Below are positions 12,725 through 25,075 of a stretch of DNA of 64,000 nt, piece by piece. Made by a program: the position numbers and the translations under genes. The stretch comes from Tetranychus cinnabarinus (taxonomy: Eukaryota > Arthropoda > Arachnida > Trombidiformes > Tetranychidae): NCBI GenBank assembly GCA_022266195.1, contig WHVY01000003.1, positions 2,666,001-2,730,000 of the forward strand, in the 5' to 3' direction. The first letter of the stretch is position 1. The number at the start of each line of letters is the position of its first letter. The notes under the pieces are model-generated. The model was given only the letters and a program-made list of their open reading frames with translations, was not told the origin of the DNA and did not search any database.

Positions 12725-13597
12725 TCAACAATATTCTCCTTGATCAAGTTTAACAATCTGAGAATCACGGAAAGCCTCATAATCAGCAATTGTTTTGGTT
12801 ACAACTTCCTCAGTTAATCCTAACTCGTAAAGTCCAAACTCAAATGTAGTCGGACAATTTTCAGGTTTATCTTTCCATGATCGTTTACAATCGCCACCCA
12901 AATAGCTTGGAACATTAGATAAATGAAAATATTTAAACAAATCATCTCGATATGAGAATTGAATGATGTCTCGACGCTTCTCAGGCACCCAGTATTGTAC
13001 AGCACCCCAGACTGTCTTCAAAATCCATGGAATCTGATAATTGAGACAATAATTGACACCAGCAGGGAATCGGTGATGAAGTGTTGTGATGAAATGATGA
13101 AGTAAATCAAGATTTTGTATTGCATTTGTTCCAGCTCCAGTGAAATCAATGACCAAAGCATATCCTTGAGGCCCAGCAGCTTCATCAACTTTGAACAATC
13201 GATGGATCATGAAGCGTTTCCCAGTCTCTGTAAATTCACCGAATTTCCTAACAGCTGCAACTCGTACCCACAATGAAGCATCTCCATGAACATCAGCCTC
13301 ATAGGGAAACATGACGCCAACATCATAATAATCAGCTGGAAAATAATTATCCGCAGTTTCTCGCAATTTAATCGACTTTCTCCATTTCATTGTGTCAACC
13401 AATTTATCCAATGCTTCAGTTTCATTCTTATAAGCAGCAATCACAAACCTTTTAATGTACCAATCTTCATTGGTAATCTTTTCAATATCTTCTGAATAAA
13501 AGGAGTCCTCTTGATCAGCTGAAACACACTCCAAAAATTTGGCACGAATCCTTTGAACAAGATCATCAGGAACGAGACCAAAGTTTTTCAGGCCCAT
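12725..13597 (-). CDS. CRAL-TRIO domain protein (Sec14-like)
   Basis: An open frame of 290 residues from the ATG at 13597 (MGLKNFGLVPDDL); ten further in-frame codons upstream would begin at 13627, but an AAACAG acceptor-like site just before 13597 makes the inner ATG more likely. A short helical N-terminal region resembles CRAL-TRIO-N (through MKWRKS), followed by the lipid-binding CRAL-TRIO fold (about 70-245) with GYALVIDFTGAGT, FPAGVNYCLNYQIPWILKTV and FKYFHLSNVPSYLGGD. Proteins of this class bind small hydrophobic ligands such as retinoids, tocopherol or phosphoinositides; the ligand here is unknown. The N-terminal half resembles the CRAL-TRIO part of MOSPD2, but no MSP domain or membrane anchor follows. 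No introns occur in the coding region. Confidence 0.88.
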   Translation of the reverse strand: MGLKNFGLVPDDLVQRIRAKFLECVSADQEDSFYSEDIEKITNEDWYIKRFVIAAYKNETEALDKLVDTMKWRKSIKLRETADNYFPADYYDVGVMFPYEADVHGDASLWVRVAAVRKFGEFTETGKRFMIHRLFKVDEAAGPQGYALVIDFTGAGTNAIQNLDLLHHFITTLHHRFPAGVNYCLNYQIPWILKTVWGAVQYWVPEKRRDIIQFSYRDDLFKYFHLSNVPSYLGGDCKRSWKDKPENCPTTFEFGLYELGLTEEVVTKTIADYEAFRDSQIVKLDQGEYC

Positions 13598-14702
13598 TTT
13601 AATTCTGTTTATCTGATGCAAAATCAAACAAGGTTATAAGCTACAGTCTGAACAAGTGATATCAATCTCAACTGATAAACTGATTATTGTAATATACTTT
13701 TTTTGACTGGCAATCATTGAATATATCAATAAGTGGAGTTATTTGAATAAATGAACTTTTTAAACAAGTCAACTGTGAAGGGGAAGGAGAAAATTTAGCA
13801 ACAAATAATGGCTTTACAACCGTTTTCGGAAATAATTTGTAATCTTTTTGTATTGAACTTTTATTCGAACAATAAATTGTACGTTATTTGATTTTTAACA
13901 AATTAAGGGTTTAGATCATTAAAAGAAAATTAAAAATGAATCAAGTAGACGGTTGAAAATGAAGAGTGTAATGGATGTGAAACAGTTATTATTGTATAAT
14001 TAGTGTTTACTTGTTTCGATGTTAAACAGTTTGTCAGCTGATCACTCTTTAAGCAATCATTCGATTCTATTTAATCATGAAACAGCTAAGTAACAATTAA
14101 ATCACAAGCTAAACTGAGCTCGAAATCAATTTAAGCAAAGACTTTCACTTTCAAGAGTTGAATTTCCAGTAGCATTAAAATGGAGTCCATTTGTACAGTT
14201 GAAACATTTCTCTGATCAAACATTATCGTTATGATCGCGGGCAAAGTTCAAATTTAAATTGTCTTTTCTAAAGTCATGATTGACGAATAAAATTAATTTC
14301 GAATGTAACAAATAATTAACTTTAAAATTGATTATTGATGCTTCTAACCGCGAAACCAACTAAAGATGAAATTATAATAAATTCATTGAATAAAATCAAT
14401 TCAGGAACTAAAAAGAGATGAGAATTAAGTGTTGCTTGAAACGCTGCAAACAATGATTTGGAAGAGTTCATTCCATGTACATGGATGAAATACATGTGTC
14501 CTGAAGATGGTGTAGTAATTTAACGTTAATAGAGTTGATAATAATGTTTCGTTGGGCATCTTTAATTGAAAAATGGTCAATGGTATTATTCAAATAATTT
14601 ATTAATAAAACTAAAACTGTTGTCAATTCATTTTTGTATGTTCAATCGTTTGTTGTATCGCTTGTAATTGCTTTGAAAGTCGATCACTCCCCACCAGCTA
14701 CG
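13598..14702. other. Intergenic region upstream of the CRAL-TRIO gene
   Basis: AT-rich DNA containing the presumed 5'UTR and promoter of the minus-strand CRAL-TRIO gene. No open frame, RNA gene or clear repeat was found. Confidence 0.4.
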
Positions 14703-14925
14703 GAAATATATTGCCTTTAAAGTTAATTTGAAGGAGCAACCATTAAAGCAATTTATTAAATAGTGGATTAAGAGGAAATAATTACTCTAAATATGTAAAT
14801 GGTTGGAAATATGTATCCGTGGGAAATCTCAACTTTTGTAAATAATACAATGAATCCCAGTGCAAAATAGTAGACTCGCAATCAGTGTTAATTATTTAGT
14901 CTAAGCAAACGATTGTTGAAAAAAT
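14703..14925 (+). repeat. Dispersed repeat, second copy
   Basis: Direct copy of 12506..12705, 2.2 kb away, with a small insertion around 14853-14880. No CRAL-TRIO coding remnant adjoins it, so the duplication did not visibly carry the gene; it may be a fragment of a mobile element. Confidence 0.75.
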
Positions 14926-15216
14926 TTATCACGGTATAAAACTTTGATGAAAATCCGGAAATATGTTATTTTTCATGATTTAAAAGATTAAAATTGCGAA
15001 TTAAGTTATAAGAAGAGAATTGAATTTAAATATATTGAGATATTTTAACTGAGTTAGTCTATTAAACCACACAAAGTTTCAAATTCGTATAAAAAGTACT
15101 AGCTCTAACTATTAGCAGCTCATATTATTAATAGCAGTAAATAAGTCTATTAAAAGTTGTAACATTTGCAAATGCAAGCAATAAGATAAGTTTTACATCC
15201 AAAGCGATTTTAGTAC

Positions 15217-16412
15217 TTTGTCTTTACTTTAAAGCTTCTACTTTCGAGCCAAGAATTGCAAACTATGTGGGTTTTTCTGAGACATGAAAAACAAATCCAT
15301 AAAGGTTATCCAAAAGTTTCTCAGATCAATATTTTACGAGAAAATCGAGGTCGAATTGAAAACTTCGAGCGCGTTTTATTCAATTATGGAAGTAGATTTT
15401 AACATGAAAAACATTTACCAGATGTAACTTTTCTCGAATAACCAGAAAATGAAATTGTTTTGGAAATGTAGTTCGTTTCTTAATGTAAAATCGATAAGTT
15501 CGATTTTTAAAAAAACTGAGCGCTTGCAATGCCCGTTATATTTAGGGTGCTCAAACTTATTATTCCTTTGCGAAAATTGATGTTCATCATCAAGGATCAA
15601 ACATTTTTTCCAATTTGTGAACAGTCCTCTTGCTTTCGGCCATTAGACTTAAAACTTTAAACGTGATTACTTCGAGAGTGGTAGCATCTACAATCGTCAT
15701 TCTTCGACTAAATACTAGGTATCATTTTGTGCTAGGATAGCTTGAAATCTTTGATCAATAAAGACCTTACAAAACAGGGCTAAAGAATTATATTATTACT
15801 TATGCTGTAAGATCTGATTCTTGGTTATAAAGGTAAATGTTTATTCAAACACAAATCTTATGAGGTAATATTAGCATGCATTATATTCGCTTTGAAATAA
15901 TAAGCTCTGATTTTTGGTAGTCGATTTACTTATGTTAAAGCCCATAATGGAACATAATGTTTAGTCAAAGAATGATGTTTGTAAGTGTCGCCATTCTCGA
16001 GGCAATGAGGTTCAAAGTTTTAACGCCAATGACCAAAATCCAGAGAACTTTGGATCAATTGAGGTAATAGTTCGATCCTCGATGTGTACCACCGATTTTC
16101 CTCGGCAAATAATGAGTTTCGAGTCTTTAAATCTTACGGCCACGCAATGCGTTCAGTTCAACTAAAAATCGAACTTATCTGTTTTGCATAAAATAGAGAA
16201 TACTTTGCTTTATAAGCATCACATTTTCTGGTAGATCATCATAATTTACATCAGGAAGATGCGTTTCATTGAAATAGCTTTTACAATACTTGAGCAAAAC
16301 TCAATCGAAGTTACAAATTTGGCCTCCATTTTCTCGGAAACCGTTTATTCGGGAATCTTTTTAATAACTCGTATGAACTCAGTTTCGATGTCCCTTAAAG
16401 CCCACAAAGTTT
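15217..16412 (+). repeat. Palindromic unit 1
   Basis: Left arm about 15217-15745, centre about 15746-15935, right arm about 15936-16412, ending in CCCACAAAGTTTT. The centre reads in the same direction as units 2 and 4 (TACTTATGCTGTAAGATCTG, then AAACACAAATCTTAT). Confidence 0.8.
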
Positions 16413-16558
16413 TAAATTCGTAGAAAGAGTATTAGCTCTAACATTAGCACTAAATGAAGTCCATTAAAAGCCTATTAAGAGTCTATTATGTTTATTAAAC
16501 ACTTGCAAATGCAAGTCACAAGATTTGTTATACATACAAAGCGTACATACATTCTAGT

Positions 16559-17772
16559 ACTTTGTCTTTGAATTTAAAGCTTCAACGCTCGAGCTTAGAG
16601 TTGAAAACTTAAGGAGGTTTTAGAGGCATAAAAGATAAGTCCATAAATCCTATCAAAAAGTTTCTGAGGCCGATAGTTTCCGTGAAATTCGAGGTTAAAT
16701 TAACAACTTCGACGCAGTTTTTCTCCATTATGGAAGCACATTTTTGCATGCAAACGCATTCACCAAATATAACTTTTCTTGAAAAACCAGAAAATATAAA
16801 CATTCTGAAAAATAAAGTTCACTGTTTTATGTAAAATCGATAAGTTCGATTTTTAGACAAACTGAGTTCTTTTAATGACCGTAAGACTTAGACTTATTAT
16901 TCACTTACGAAAATTGATGTTACACATCGAGGATTAAACGTTTTTTTCAGTTTGTGTACAGTTCTCTTGATTTCAGCCATTAGACTTAAAACTTTGAACC
17001 TCATTACTTCGACAATGGCAGCACTCACAATCACCATTCTTCGACTAAATATTAGGTATCATTTTGTGCTAGGATACCACGAAATCTTTGACCATTAAAG
17101 ATCCTGCAAAAAGAGTTATAGCATTATATTACTTATGATGATAGATCTTATTCATAACTTATAAAGCTAAATGGTTTTACAAACACAAATCTTATAATGT
17201 GTTAAAACAATTTCATTATCAACATTCTAAATGAATAAGCTCAGATTTTCTTGAGCATTCACTCATATAATAAAATAGCTCATAATGAAACCTAATGTTT
17301 GGCCAAAGATTGTCATTCTAGGGGCTATCATTCTCGAAATATTGACCCTCAAATTTTTAAGGTAAATGTCCAAAATAAAGAGAACTGTCAGTAAATTAAA
17401 GACAACTTTTGATCCATAATGTGTGCCATGGATTTTTATAAGTGAATTATACGTTTGAGCACGTTAAATCTGACGATCATTGAAAGCACTCAGTTTTTCT
17501 AAAAATCGAACTTATCGATTTTACATAAAACAATGAACTTCATTTTTCAGAACAATTGCATTTTCTAATTGATCATAAAAAGGGAAACTAGTGAAATGCT
17601 TTTCATTAAAAAATCTACTTTGATAATTGAATAAAACGCGATCGAAGTTTCAAATTTGATCTCGATTTTCTCGGAAACTATCGATCTGGAGAAGTTTTTA
17701 TTGACACTTATGGATTCGATTTGCATGTCACTAAAAACCCACAAAGGTTAGAAGTCAAAGACAAAGTACTAA
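16559..17772 (+). repeat. Palindromic unit 2
   Basis: Left arm about 16559-17085, centre about 17086-17275, right arm about 17276-17772. Here the inverted symmetry extends further out than in unit 1, including AGTCAAAGACAAAGTACT, the mirror image of the left-arm start. The centre is in the same orientation as unit 1. It is followed by a 280-bp linker of a different type from that between units 1 and 2. Confidence 0.8.
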
Positions 17773-18052
17773 CTCATATATGCAGTAAATTAGTCTTTTG
17801 CGTGTTTTAACACTTGTGAATGCAAGTTATATATATTTTATGCTGGATGCTATTAATAAAAAGTAAATTGGTCAACTAAAATTGCAATTAATGTATTGTT
17901 TAGTAGTTAGGATCAGTATTCTATAATTATTCTTTAATTAACATCAGTAAATTACATATTTAAGTCAATGCAAACCTTTGAAATCTTGCCTTCTTTCAAT
18001 ATTTGCCTAGTATTTGATTGCAGTGTAAAAAATTCATCCAGAGCCAATTTTT

Positions 18053-19258
18053 GTATTTTGTCTTTGATTTTAAAGCTTATGCTTTCGACCCAAGAGTTGA
18101 AAACTTTGTGGGTTGTTAGAGACATGAAAGCTAAGTCCATAAATCCTATCAAAAAGTTTCTCAGACCGATAGTTTACGTGGAAATCGAGGTTGAATTAAA
18201 AATTTCGAGCGCGTTTTCCTCCATTATGGAAGCAGATTTTTGCATGAAACTTATTTTATTTTGTGTAAATTTAGACTATCAACCAGAAAATGTGATTATT
18301 TTAAGAAATAAAATTCAAAGTTTTCTGGAAAACCGATAATTTCGATTTTCAGTTAAACCGAACGCATTGTTTGACCATAAGATTTAGAAAGCTGAAACTT
18401 GTTGTTCGCTGATGAAAATGGATGCTACGTATCATGGATCAAGTGTTTTTTTCAATTCATCGACAGTTCTCTTGATTTTGGCCATTGGCCTCAGATCTTT
18501 GAACCTCATTATTCCGAGAATGGTAGCCGCTAGAATCATCATTCTCTGACCTAACATTAGGTTTCATTATGAGCTATATATTTATATGACTGAATGCTAA
18601 AGAAAATCTGAGCTTTTTTATTTAGTTAATAATGAAATTGTTGTAACACATTATAAGATTTGTGTTTGTTAAACCATTCAGCTTTATAAATCAAGAATAA
18701 GATCTAACAGCATAAGTAATATAATGCTTTAGCCCTTTTTTGTATGGACTTTATTGATCAAAGATTTCAGGAGACCCTAGCCCATGATGAAATCTAACAT
18801 TTAGTCAAAGAATAATGATTTTAGGTGCCACCATTCTCGAAGTAATAAGCTTCAAAGTTTTACGGCCAATGACCAAATAAAGAGATCTCTCGGCAAATTT
18901 ATAAAAACGTTTGATCCATGAGGTTTATCACCAATATTTAATGTCAAATAATAAGTTTCGTCTCTCAAAATCTTACGGTCAAACAATGCGTCCAGTTTGA
19001 CTCAAAATCGAACTTATCGGTTTTTCATTATACAGAGGTATTTATTTGCCGGAAAAATTACATTTTCTGGTTGCTCATTAAAAGTGCGCTTCAGGAAAAT
19101 GTTTTATATTTAAATTACTTCTTCCATAATTGCACAAAACGCGATCGAAGTTTCAAATTAGACTTTGATTTTCTCGGAAACCGTTGACCCGAGAAACTTT
19201 TAATCAGCTCTAATAGACTTATTTTTTATGCCCCTTAAAGCCCACAAAGTTACAAATT
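18053..19258 (+). repeat. Palindromic unit 3 with inverted centre
   Basis: Left arm about 18053-18575, centre about 18576-18780, right arm about 18781-19258. The centre is the reverse complement of the centres of units 1, 2 and 4: reading its minus strand gives TTTAGCATTCAGTCATAT at one end and GAAATCTTTGATCAATAAAG at the other, in the order found on the plus strand elsewhere. The arms keep their usual arrangement. Confidence 0.82.
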
Positions 19259-19366
19259 CGTAAAAAAATACCTAGCTCTAACCAGCAGTAAATTAGTCTC
19301 GTAAAATTTGACACATTTGCAAATGCAAGCAATAAGATTTGTTTTGCATGCAAACCGATTTCATTA

Positions 19367-20580
19367 CTTTGTCTTTGACTTTAAAGCCACGATTTTGAGG
19401 AAGAAAAGTCGAGAGCTTTGCTGGGTTTTAGAGACTTGAAAACTACGTACATAGGTGCTATGCAAAAGTTTCTCGGATTGATAGTTTCCAAGAAAATAGA
19501 GGCCAGATTTGAAACTTCGATCGCGTTTTATTGACTTATGTAAGCCGATTTTTTCATGAAACGTCTTCACCTAATGTAACTTTTGATAGTCAATCAGAAA
19601 GTGTAATTCTTTTGAAAAATAAAGGCCCTTTCTTTATGCAAAACGATCAAGTTCGATTTTGAGTTAAACCGCAACAATTGTTTGACTGTAAGACTAAGAG
19701 AGCTCAAACTTATTATTTAAGCATAAAAATTGATGATACAAATCATGGATTAAACGTGCTTTTCAATTTGTCGACAGTTCTCTTTATTTTGGCCATTGGC
19801 TGTAAAACTTTCAACCTCATTACTTCGATAATGGCAGCATCTACAATCATCATTCTTCGACTAAACATTAGGTTCCCTTATGAGCTAGGATATGTTAAAA
19901 TCTTTTATCAATAAACCCATACAAAAAAGGGCTAAAGCATTATATTACTTATAATGTTAGATCTTATTCTTGATTTATAAAGCTAAATGGTTTTACAAAC
20001 ACAAATCTTATAATGTTTTAAAACAATTTCATTATTATTAATAACATGTTAGATGAAAAAGCTCAGATTTTCTCTGATATTCAGTCATATAATGTTATAG
20101 CCCATAATGAAACCTGAAGTTTAGTCAAAGAATGATGATCTTAGGTGCTTCCATTCTGGAAGTAATGAAGCTCAAAGATTTAGCGCCAATGGCCGGAATC
20201 AAGAGAGCTGTCGACAAATTGATCGAAACGTTTGATCCGCGATATGTAGTATCAATTTTCGCAGGTAAATAATAAGTTTCAGCTCTTCAAATGTTTCGGT
20301 CATTGAAGGAGCTCGATATAACTGAAAATCGAATTAATCGGTTTACATAAAACAGAGAACTTTATTTCTTAAAATAAATGTATTTTCCAGTTTATCATCA
20401 AAACTGACACCTTTGCAAATTCACTTCATTCAAAATCTACTTTCACAATTGAATAAAACGCGATTGAAGTTGCAAATTCGGCATCAGTTTTCTTGGAAAC
20501 AGTCGATCTGAGAAACTTTTAACCTCATGGACTCAGTTTTTATGTACCTAAAATGTTTCAAAGTCAAAGACAAAGTAATA
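19367..20580 (+). repeat. Palindromic unit 4
   Basis: Left arm about 19367-19892, centre about 19893-20098, right arm about 20099-20580 with outer AGTCAAAGACAAAGTA as in unit 2. The following tail (TAATTGATCAACTGCAATTA) resembles the linker after unit 2, so units 1+2 and 3+4 hint at a dimeric higher-order period of about 2.8 kb. Confidence 0.8.
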
Positions 20581-20690
20581 ACTCTGACTTTCAGTAAATT
20601 AGTCCATTAAAACTTTCGACGCAAGTTATACATTTTATACTATTAGATATCATCAATAAATAGTTAATTGATCAACTGCAATTACAATTG

Positions 20691-22732
20691 ATTTATCGTT
20701 TAAAGAAGAGTTTAATTGAAAATATTGAAGAGAGACTATTCTATTCTGGTTTCACCCCATGAATAGTGATTCTTGTCATTGTTCAATAGCAATAAGTGTA
20801 GCGCAACTCTTTAATTTGCACAAGTGCAGTGTACTGTTGATTAAACAGCTAAATTGGTGAATTCAGTTCAGAATTGTTTTACAGTTGACTTAGTCCTCTG
20901 CATATTCATGCATATTTGCATCTACATACCTTGTATCCAAATGTTTATTGATTTGGATGGTGGTATAATCTAATAATATCATAAATATCTGGACTGCTTC
21001 ATTTCAAATATTAATTCAATATTGAAATAAACATGTCTACTAAACTTTTGGTAAACTGTTTCCAATTAAATAAGCAATGGCTTTAAGTCAACATGGATAA
21101 CGAATAACTAGATATTTTCAATATTTTCACCGAGCACTGAAGGTTAGAGTTATTTTTCAAAATTAATCAATCACCAATTCATGTTTAGTAAATTATAAAT
21201 TTTGATGAATTATTTCAACGATTGGTTATGTTTAAGTATTGATATATTAGAGCGATCCATTGATCATTTCCACAGTACAGTTAACCCGAGACGGATACAA
21301 GCACTCGAGTCTTGTCCGATCAGTTTTACTTAAGTTGCGAATAAAAATCAAAAAGTTCAACCAAGTAAATTCAATTTAAAATTTTTGAAAGCCTTTGCAA
21401 GGAATCAAGATTTTGGATTATTTACTCATAATTCAACCGCTCTATACACCTAAACTAAAGTCTCCATACACTCCAAGATCTTTTTTTCTTGTAAAAAGTC
21501 GAAAAAGTCGAAAAAGTCTCAAAATTTTTAGACAAAAATAAGTGTTTAACAATCAATGAAAAACAAGTTCCAGCTTTTTGTTGATTGAAGGGAAAGCTAT
21601 CGAAACCTAAGCGATCTGCTCTCTAGAAACAGAAAATTTTACTGAACAAAGTGAATTTCTTGGTTGAGTATCAAAAATTATTGTTTGCTGTTGTATATTT
21701 TAATGGGTTGAATGAAAAAATCTGTTGCCATAATTGTAAAAAGCAAAATAAGTTTGAACCATGAACACAATTTCATTGAAAACTATCAATCAGATAAATT
21801 TTTTATGTTTATTATTTAATATCAATTAATTACACAAATACATGTAGACTTTGCACATCATAGACATACAAAGGTAGACTTTTTTAGGGTTTTTAGACAT
21901 TCTCATCCATACATCCATACAATATATAAAGTCGAAACATCAAATTTTTGTGTAAAAATTGTAACTGCAAGGAAAGGATTCTACGAAAAATTTTTGCACA
22001 GACTGAAAGCCACGATTGAACTACACGTCCGAAACATAGTCAGAGGTTAATCAGCCTTCAGGTTACTGAGAAATTCCTGTTTAAACTGGGTAGGGGAAAA
22101 TAAGCAGAATCCGTATTTTGTAGCATTGTGTTTAGGGGAAAAACTTTTTGGTTATTTAGTTTGATGTTTTATTGCTGGACTAGGAATATATGCAACACTG
22201 TCTTTCGAGTAAAGAGTTTGGTTAATAATCTGGTTCCTCAACTGTATTAAAAGAGACAAAATGACAAATTTTGAACTCGATTTCGTCAATGATTGTCCAT
22301 CAGAGAAAATTAGAAATTCAGAATTTGAGTCTTTAAATGTTCATTGAATTTATGGTACACAGTAAAAATAAATTTACGATCAGTCATGATCGGAGGCTCC
22401 ACTTGTAAACTCCAATATCAAATCGTTAGTTTACAATTGGATTTAAAAACAAACATCCGATTATTAAAATATTTATGGTATCATGGAATAGTGAATTATT
22501 GATTCAGATTTAAAGCAGTTTCAGAATAATCATTGGATTCTGTAGTTACTACATCAGTGTAAAACAAAGACTTTTGCTTTATTGTTTTCATTGTCTAAAG
22601 GTTTCAAAAGCACCATTGATCAGTGTTCAGTTCAGAAAGTAGCAACAAGCAAAAACTAAAGAAATGTGTTCGTTTTTGCGAAATAGTTGTTTTTGATTGG
22701 GTTGAAAGCGGACAGATTGTTTTGATTTGTTT
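20691..22732. other. Intergenic DNA, no gene seen
   Basis: AT-rich DNA between the palindromic array and the second copy of the 0.8-kb duplication. Only short simple-sequence patches (an AAAAAGTCG run near 21497-21515) were noticed. No supportable coding region or RNA gene. Confidence 0.4.
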
Positions 22733-23752
22733 TTAATTTTTGTCCATTTCAGATTAACCTCAACTTTATAAGTTAATTTAATGGTGAAACAATTGAACAG
22801 CTAATTTACTGGTTGAACGTTTTGGATAAAAAGGCTTTGCTTGTGAACTCACTCAACAGAGCCTTGATGATTTATACAGATTTTTTTGATGTCCATTAAA
22901 TTCACTTATTTCCTTTGCGTTTCTTGATTGTGATTTCATTGTAACAAGGTTTACCTTGGTTCAATCCAACCACTGTAATCAACATTAATAACGGACAATA
23001 CAATTTTTTGGCTTCACTAAGAACCCTTTTTTTCAATAAATTGATTGTTACTTCAAGTTGAAAATCAAAAATGATCATCTTGCTCAATTATCAATCATTT
23101 TTAATTTCTACTGTGATTTATTTAAAAATGAAGGAAGGATAATGATTAGCATTTAATTTTCTCCCACAACCTTGATTACAGCGTGTTCCGTAATCATGAC
23201 TGAAGGCCAACAGCTCAAGAAATTAATGAAAATTGCAATCCTTGAAGCACTAAAGGAAATCAAATGCTAATTAAATGAATTTCTCTGTTTACGAAATCAG
23301 ATTAACATTAAACGAAACATTAACTGGTTATTTAAAAATATCAAGAGATGGATAAATTATCAAACATTTCAAAGCATTCAAGCATTTGACTTTCAAAGCA
23401 ACATTTGAATATTTGGTCAGTTTTTGGGTTTACAATTTTTGGGTTGATACTTTTTTGGGTTAAAATGTGAAATTTAGATTTTCTGGTTTAATGCAAACTG
23501 GATAATGATTTACATCCATTGTAAATAGTTATCACAAGGCAACAATCCTTTCCATTGTATCTCTTTAATTGTTGGGTACATCAAGTCAATAATAATCAGG
23601 TTCATTGTGCTTTTCAACAGGTAATACCAAGTTGATCATATTATTAACAGGAGTTAATGAAAAAAATCCGGAGATTAACTTCCTCTTTATTATTAATTTT
23701 TGAAGCTTGATTGTCGCCCACTGATTGTGACTAGTGTGTTTGTTTGCTACAA
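22733..23752 (+). repeat. Dispersed 0.8-kb duplication, copy 2
   Basis: Diverged direct copy of 4440..5232, longer through insertions (for example around 22880-23200). It contains the near-identical 76-bp core at 23553..23628. No copy of the adjacent secreted-protein gene is recognisable beside it. Confidence 0.7.
23553..23628. repeat. 76-bp conserved core, second copy
   Basis: One mismatch to 5034..5109 over 76 bp. At its right end this copy reads CAG-GTAATA, which resembles a splice donor; the other copy has CAG-ATAATA, so a shared splicing role is unlikely. Confidence 0.75.
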
Positions 23753-25075
23753 TTTTGAACGTTATTTTATGATGAAAAAAAGGGAAGTTAAATGCAAACA
23801 AGAAAGTTGAATAATCTTTCTGTGGTTAGCTCATCGGAAGGACAATTACCTTGGTTTAGGTAATATTGTATTGATTGCTATTCTCTAATTATTTAAACAA
23901 TTATAGTGATTCTGGTTGTGGATTTGCTGCTTAGATCACCTTTCACTTTAATGGTAATGGAGATGTGTGCTGATTAACCATTTATCCAATTCAATGGGCA
24001 ACATCGTAACTCATCTGATTGCCATACAACATTAACTCTGTTAATAACAATTGAATGTATTTCACCTTCACCATAATAATTAAAGTGCGTCATTAAGATC
24101 TTTTATTTAACCAATCATGGTCAAGATTAGATAGTAACGTAGTCATAATTGATTTGATTATCAAGCCTCAGTCTATTGAATTTCAGATACAAAAATATAC
24201 CATTTAAAGTAAATTGTTTGGATAACCATTTTGGTGTTGTTAATCATTTACTGTATTATCGTTTATCACAAAGATGGCTCATCATCCCATGATTGAGCTT
24301 TCAAAATTTTTCATGATTCTTAAACAGAAGATTCCTTCTGATCATTTTAAGGCTAAATAATTGATTTGGGTAAGCTTATAATAGACATTACTCTTTTCCT
24401 GAGATTGACTCAACCAGACAATTGGCTTGTGTTGAAACAATGGTGAACCTGACCAAAACCAGAAAAATCTAATCATGAGAAGAATCAGGTTCAAGTTGAA
24501 TATCCAAGTTAAAGTTGGTGAAAATCTGAAATCAACTGAAGTGACCAAAATTATATGTTGAAATGTAAATTGGTCAAGAAAATGTGTTTAAATCAAAATT
24601 TTCCCTGACTTTTCCTGCAAACCAATTTTGCCAGTTTTCTGGTTCTCTTTGTCAAGTTTCTTTAACCAGGATGTATTGACTTACTTGAAAATGAAACAAA
24701 ATTACATTCACATTTAACACTTTTTTAGAGTATTTAAACTGTAGATCAATTTACACAAACTCACCTTTAATTGTGGCCAAATTAAATCATCAAAACCACC
24801 CATTAAACCTCCATTTCATCAATAAAAATGAAAAAATGAAATGTTTAAAACAATGAAAAAATGGTATCAACTTATAAGAAAAAAAATATGAGTTACAAGC
24901 ATTGAGACTGCGTAGATCAAGTTTGTAATTTTTTTTGCTGGTTTTCAACCAGTTTAAGTTTTACCATGAAAGAGAACTGCATACACCTTCAACAGCACAG
25001 TATTTCTAGTTAATTTGTGTTTCTAATTTTTTTTATTTAATCATCATGATCACGTCCAGTGTTTAATATTTTACC
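23753..25075. other. Upstream region of ADAM10
   Basis: AT-rich DNA with no supported gene, containing the presumed promoter and 5'UTR of the following gene. No clear TATA box or initiator was picked out. Confidence 0.35.

Larger units (their letters stand above)
15070..20690. repeat. Tandem array of four long-palindrome units
   Basis: A 5.6-kb gene-free block made of four diverged copies of a unit of about 1.2 kb separated by linkers. Each unit is an imperfect inverted repeat: a left arm of about 520 bp, a centre of about 200 bp and a right arm that is the reverse complement of the left. Unit starts are near 15217, 16559, 18053 and 19367, spacing 1.3-1.5 kb. Arm landmarks are CTTTGTCTTTGA at the outer left, ATCGATAAGTTCGATTTT in mid-arm, GGCCATTGG and TAGGTATCATT near the centre, with the mirror images in the right arms. 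Linkers contain GCAAATGCAAG or AGTAAATTAGTC. The short open frames inside are not conserved between units. This could be a satellite, or tandem foldback-type elements with very long terminal inverted repeats. Confidence 0.88.

Noticed and set aside
17968..18339. 123-residue open frame inside palindromic unit 3
   Set aside because: The equivalent frame is broken in the other three units, so it is not conserved as protein.
22902..23087. Short minus-strand frame with a hydrophobic stretch (LYCPLLMLITVVGLNQG)
   Set aside because: It lies in the diverged duplication, is not open in the other copy, and has no convincing start context or partner exon.
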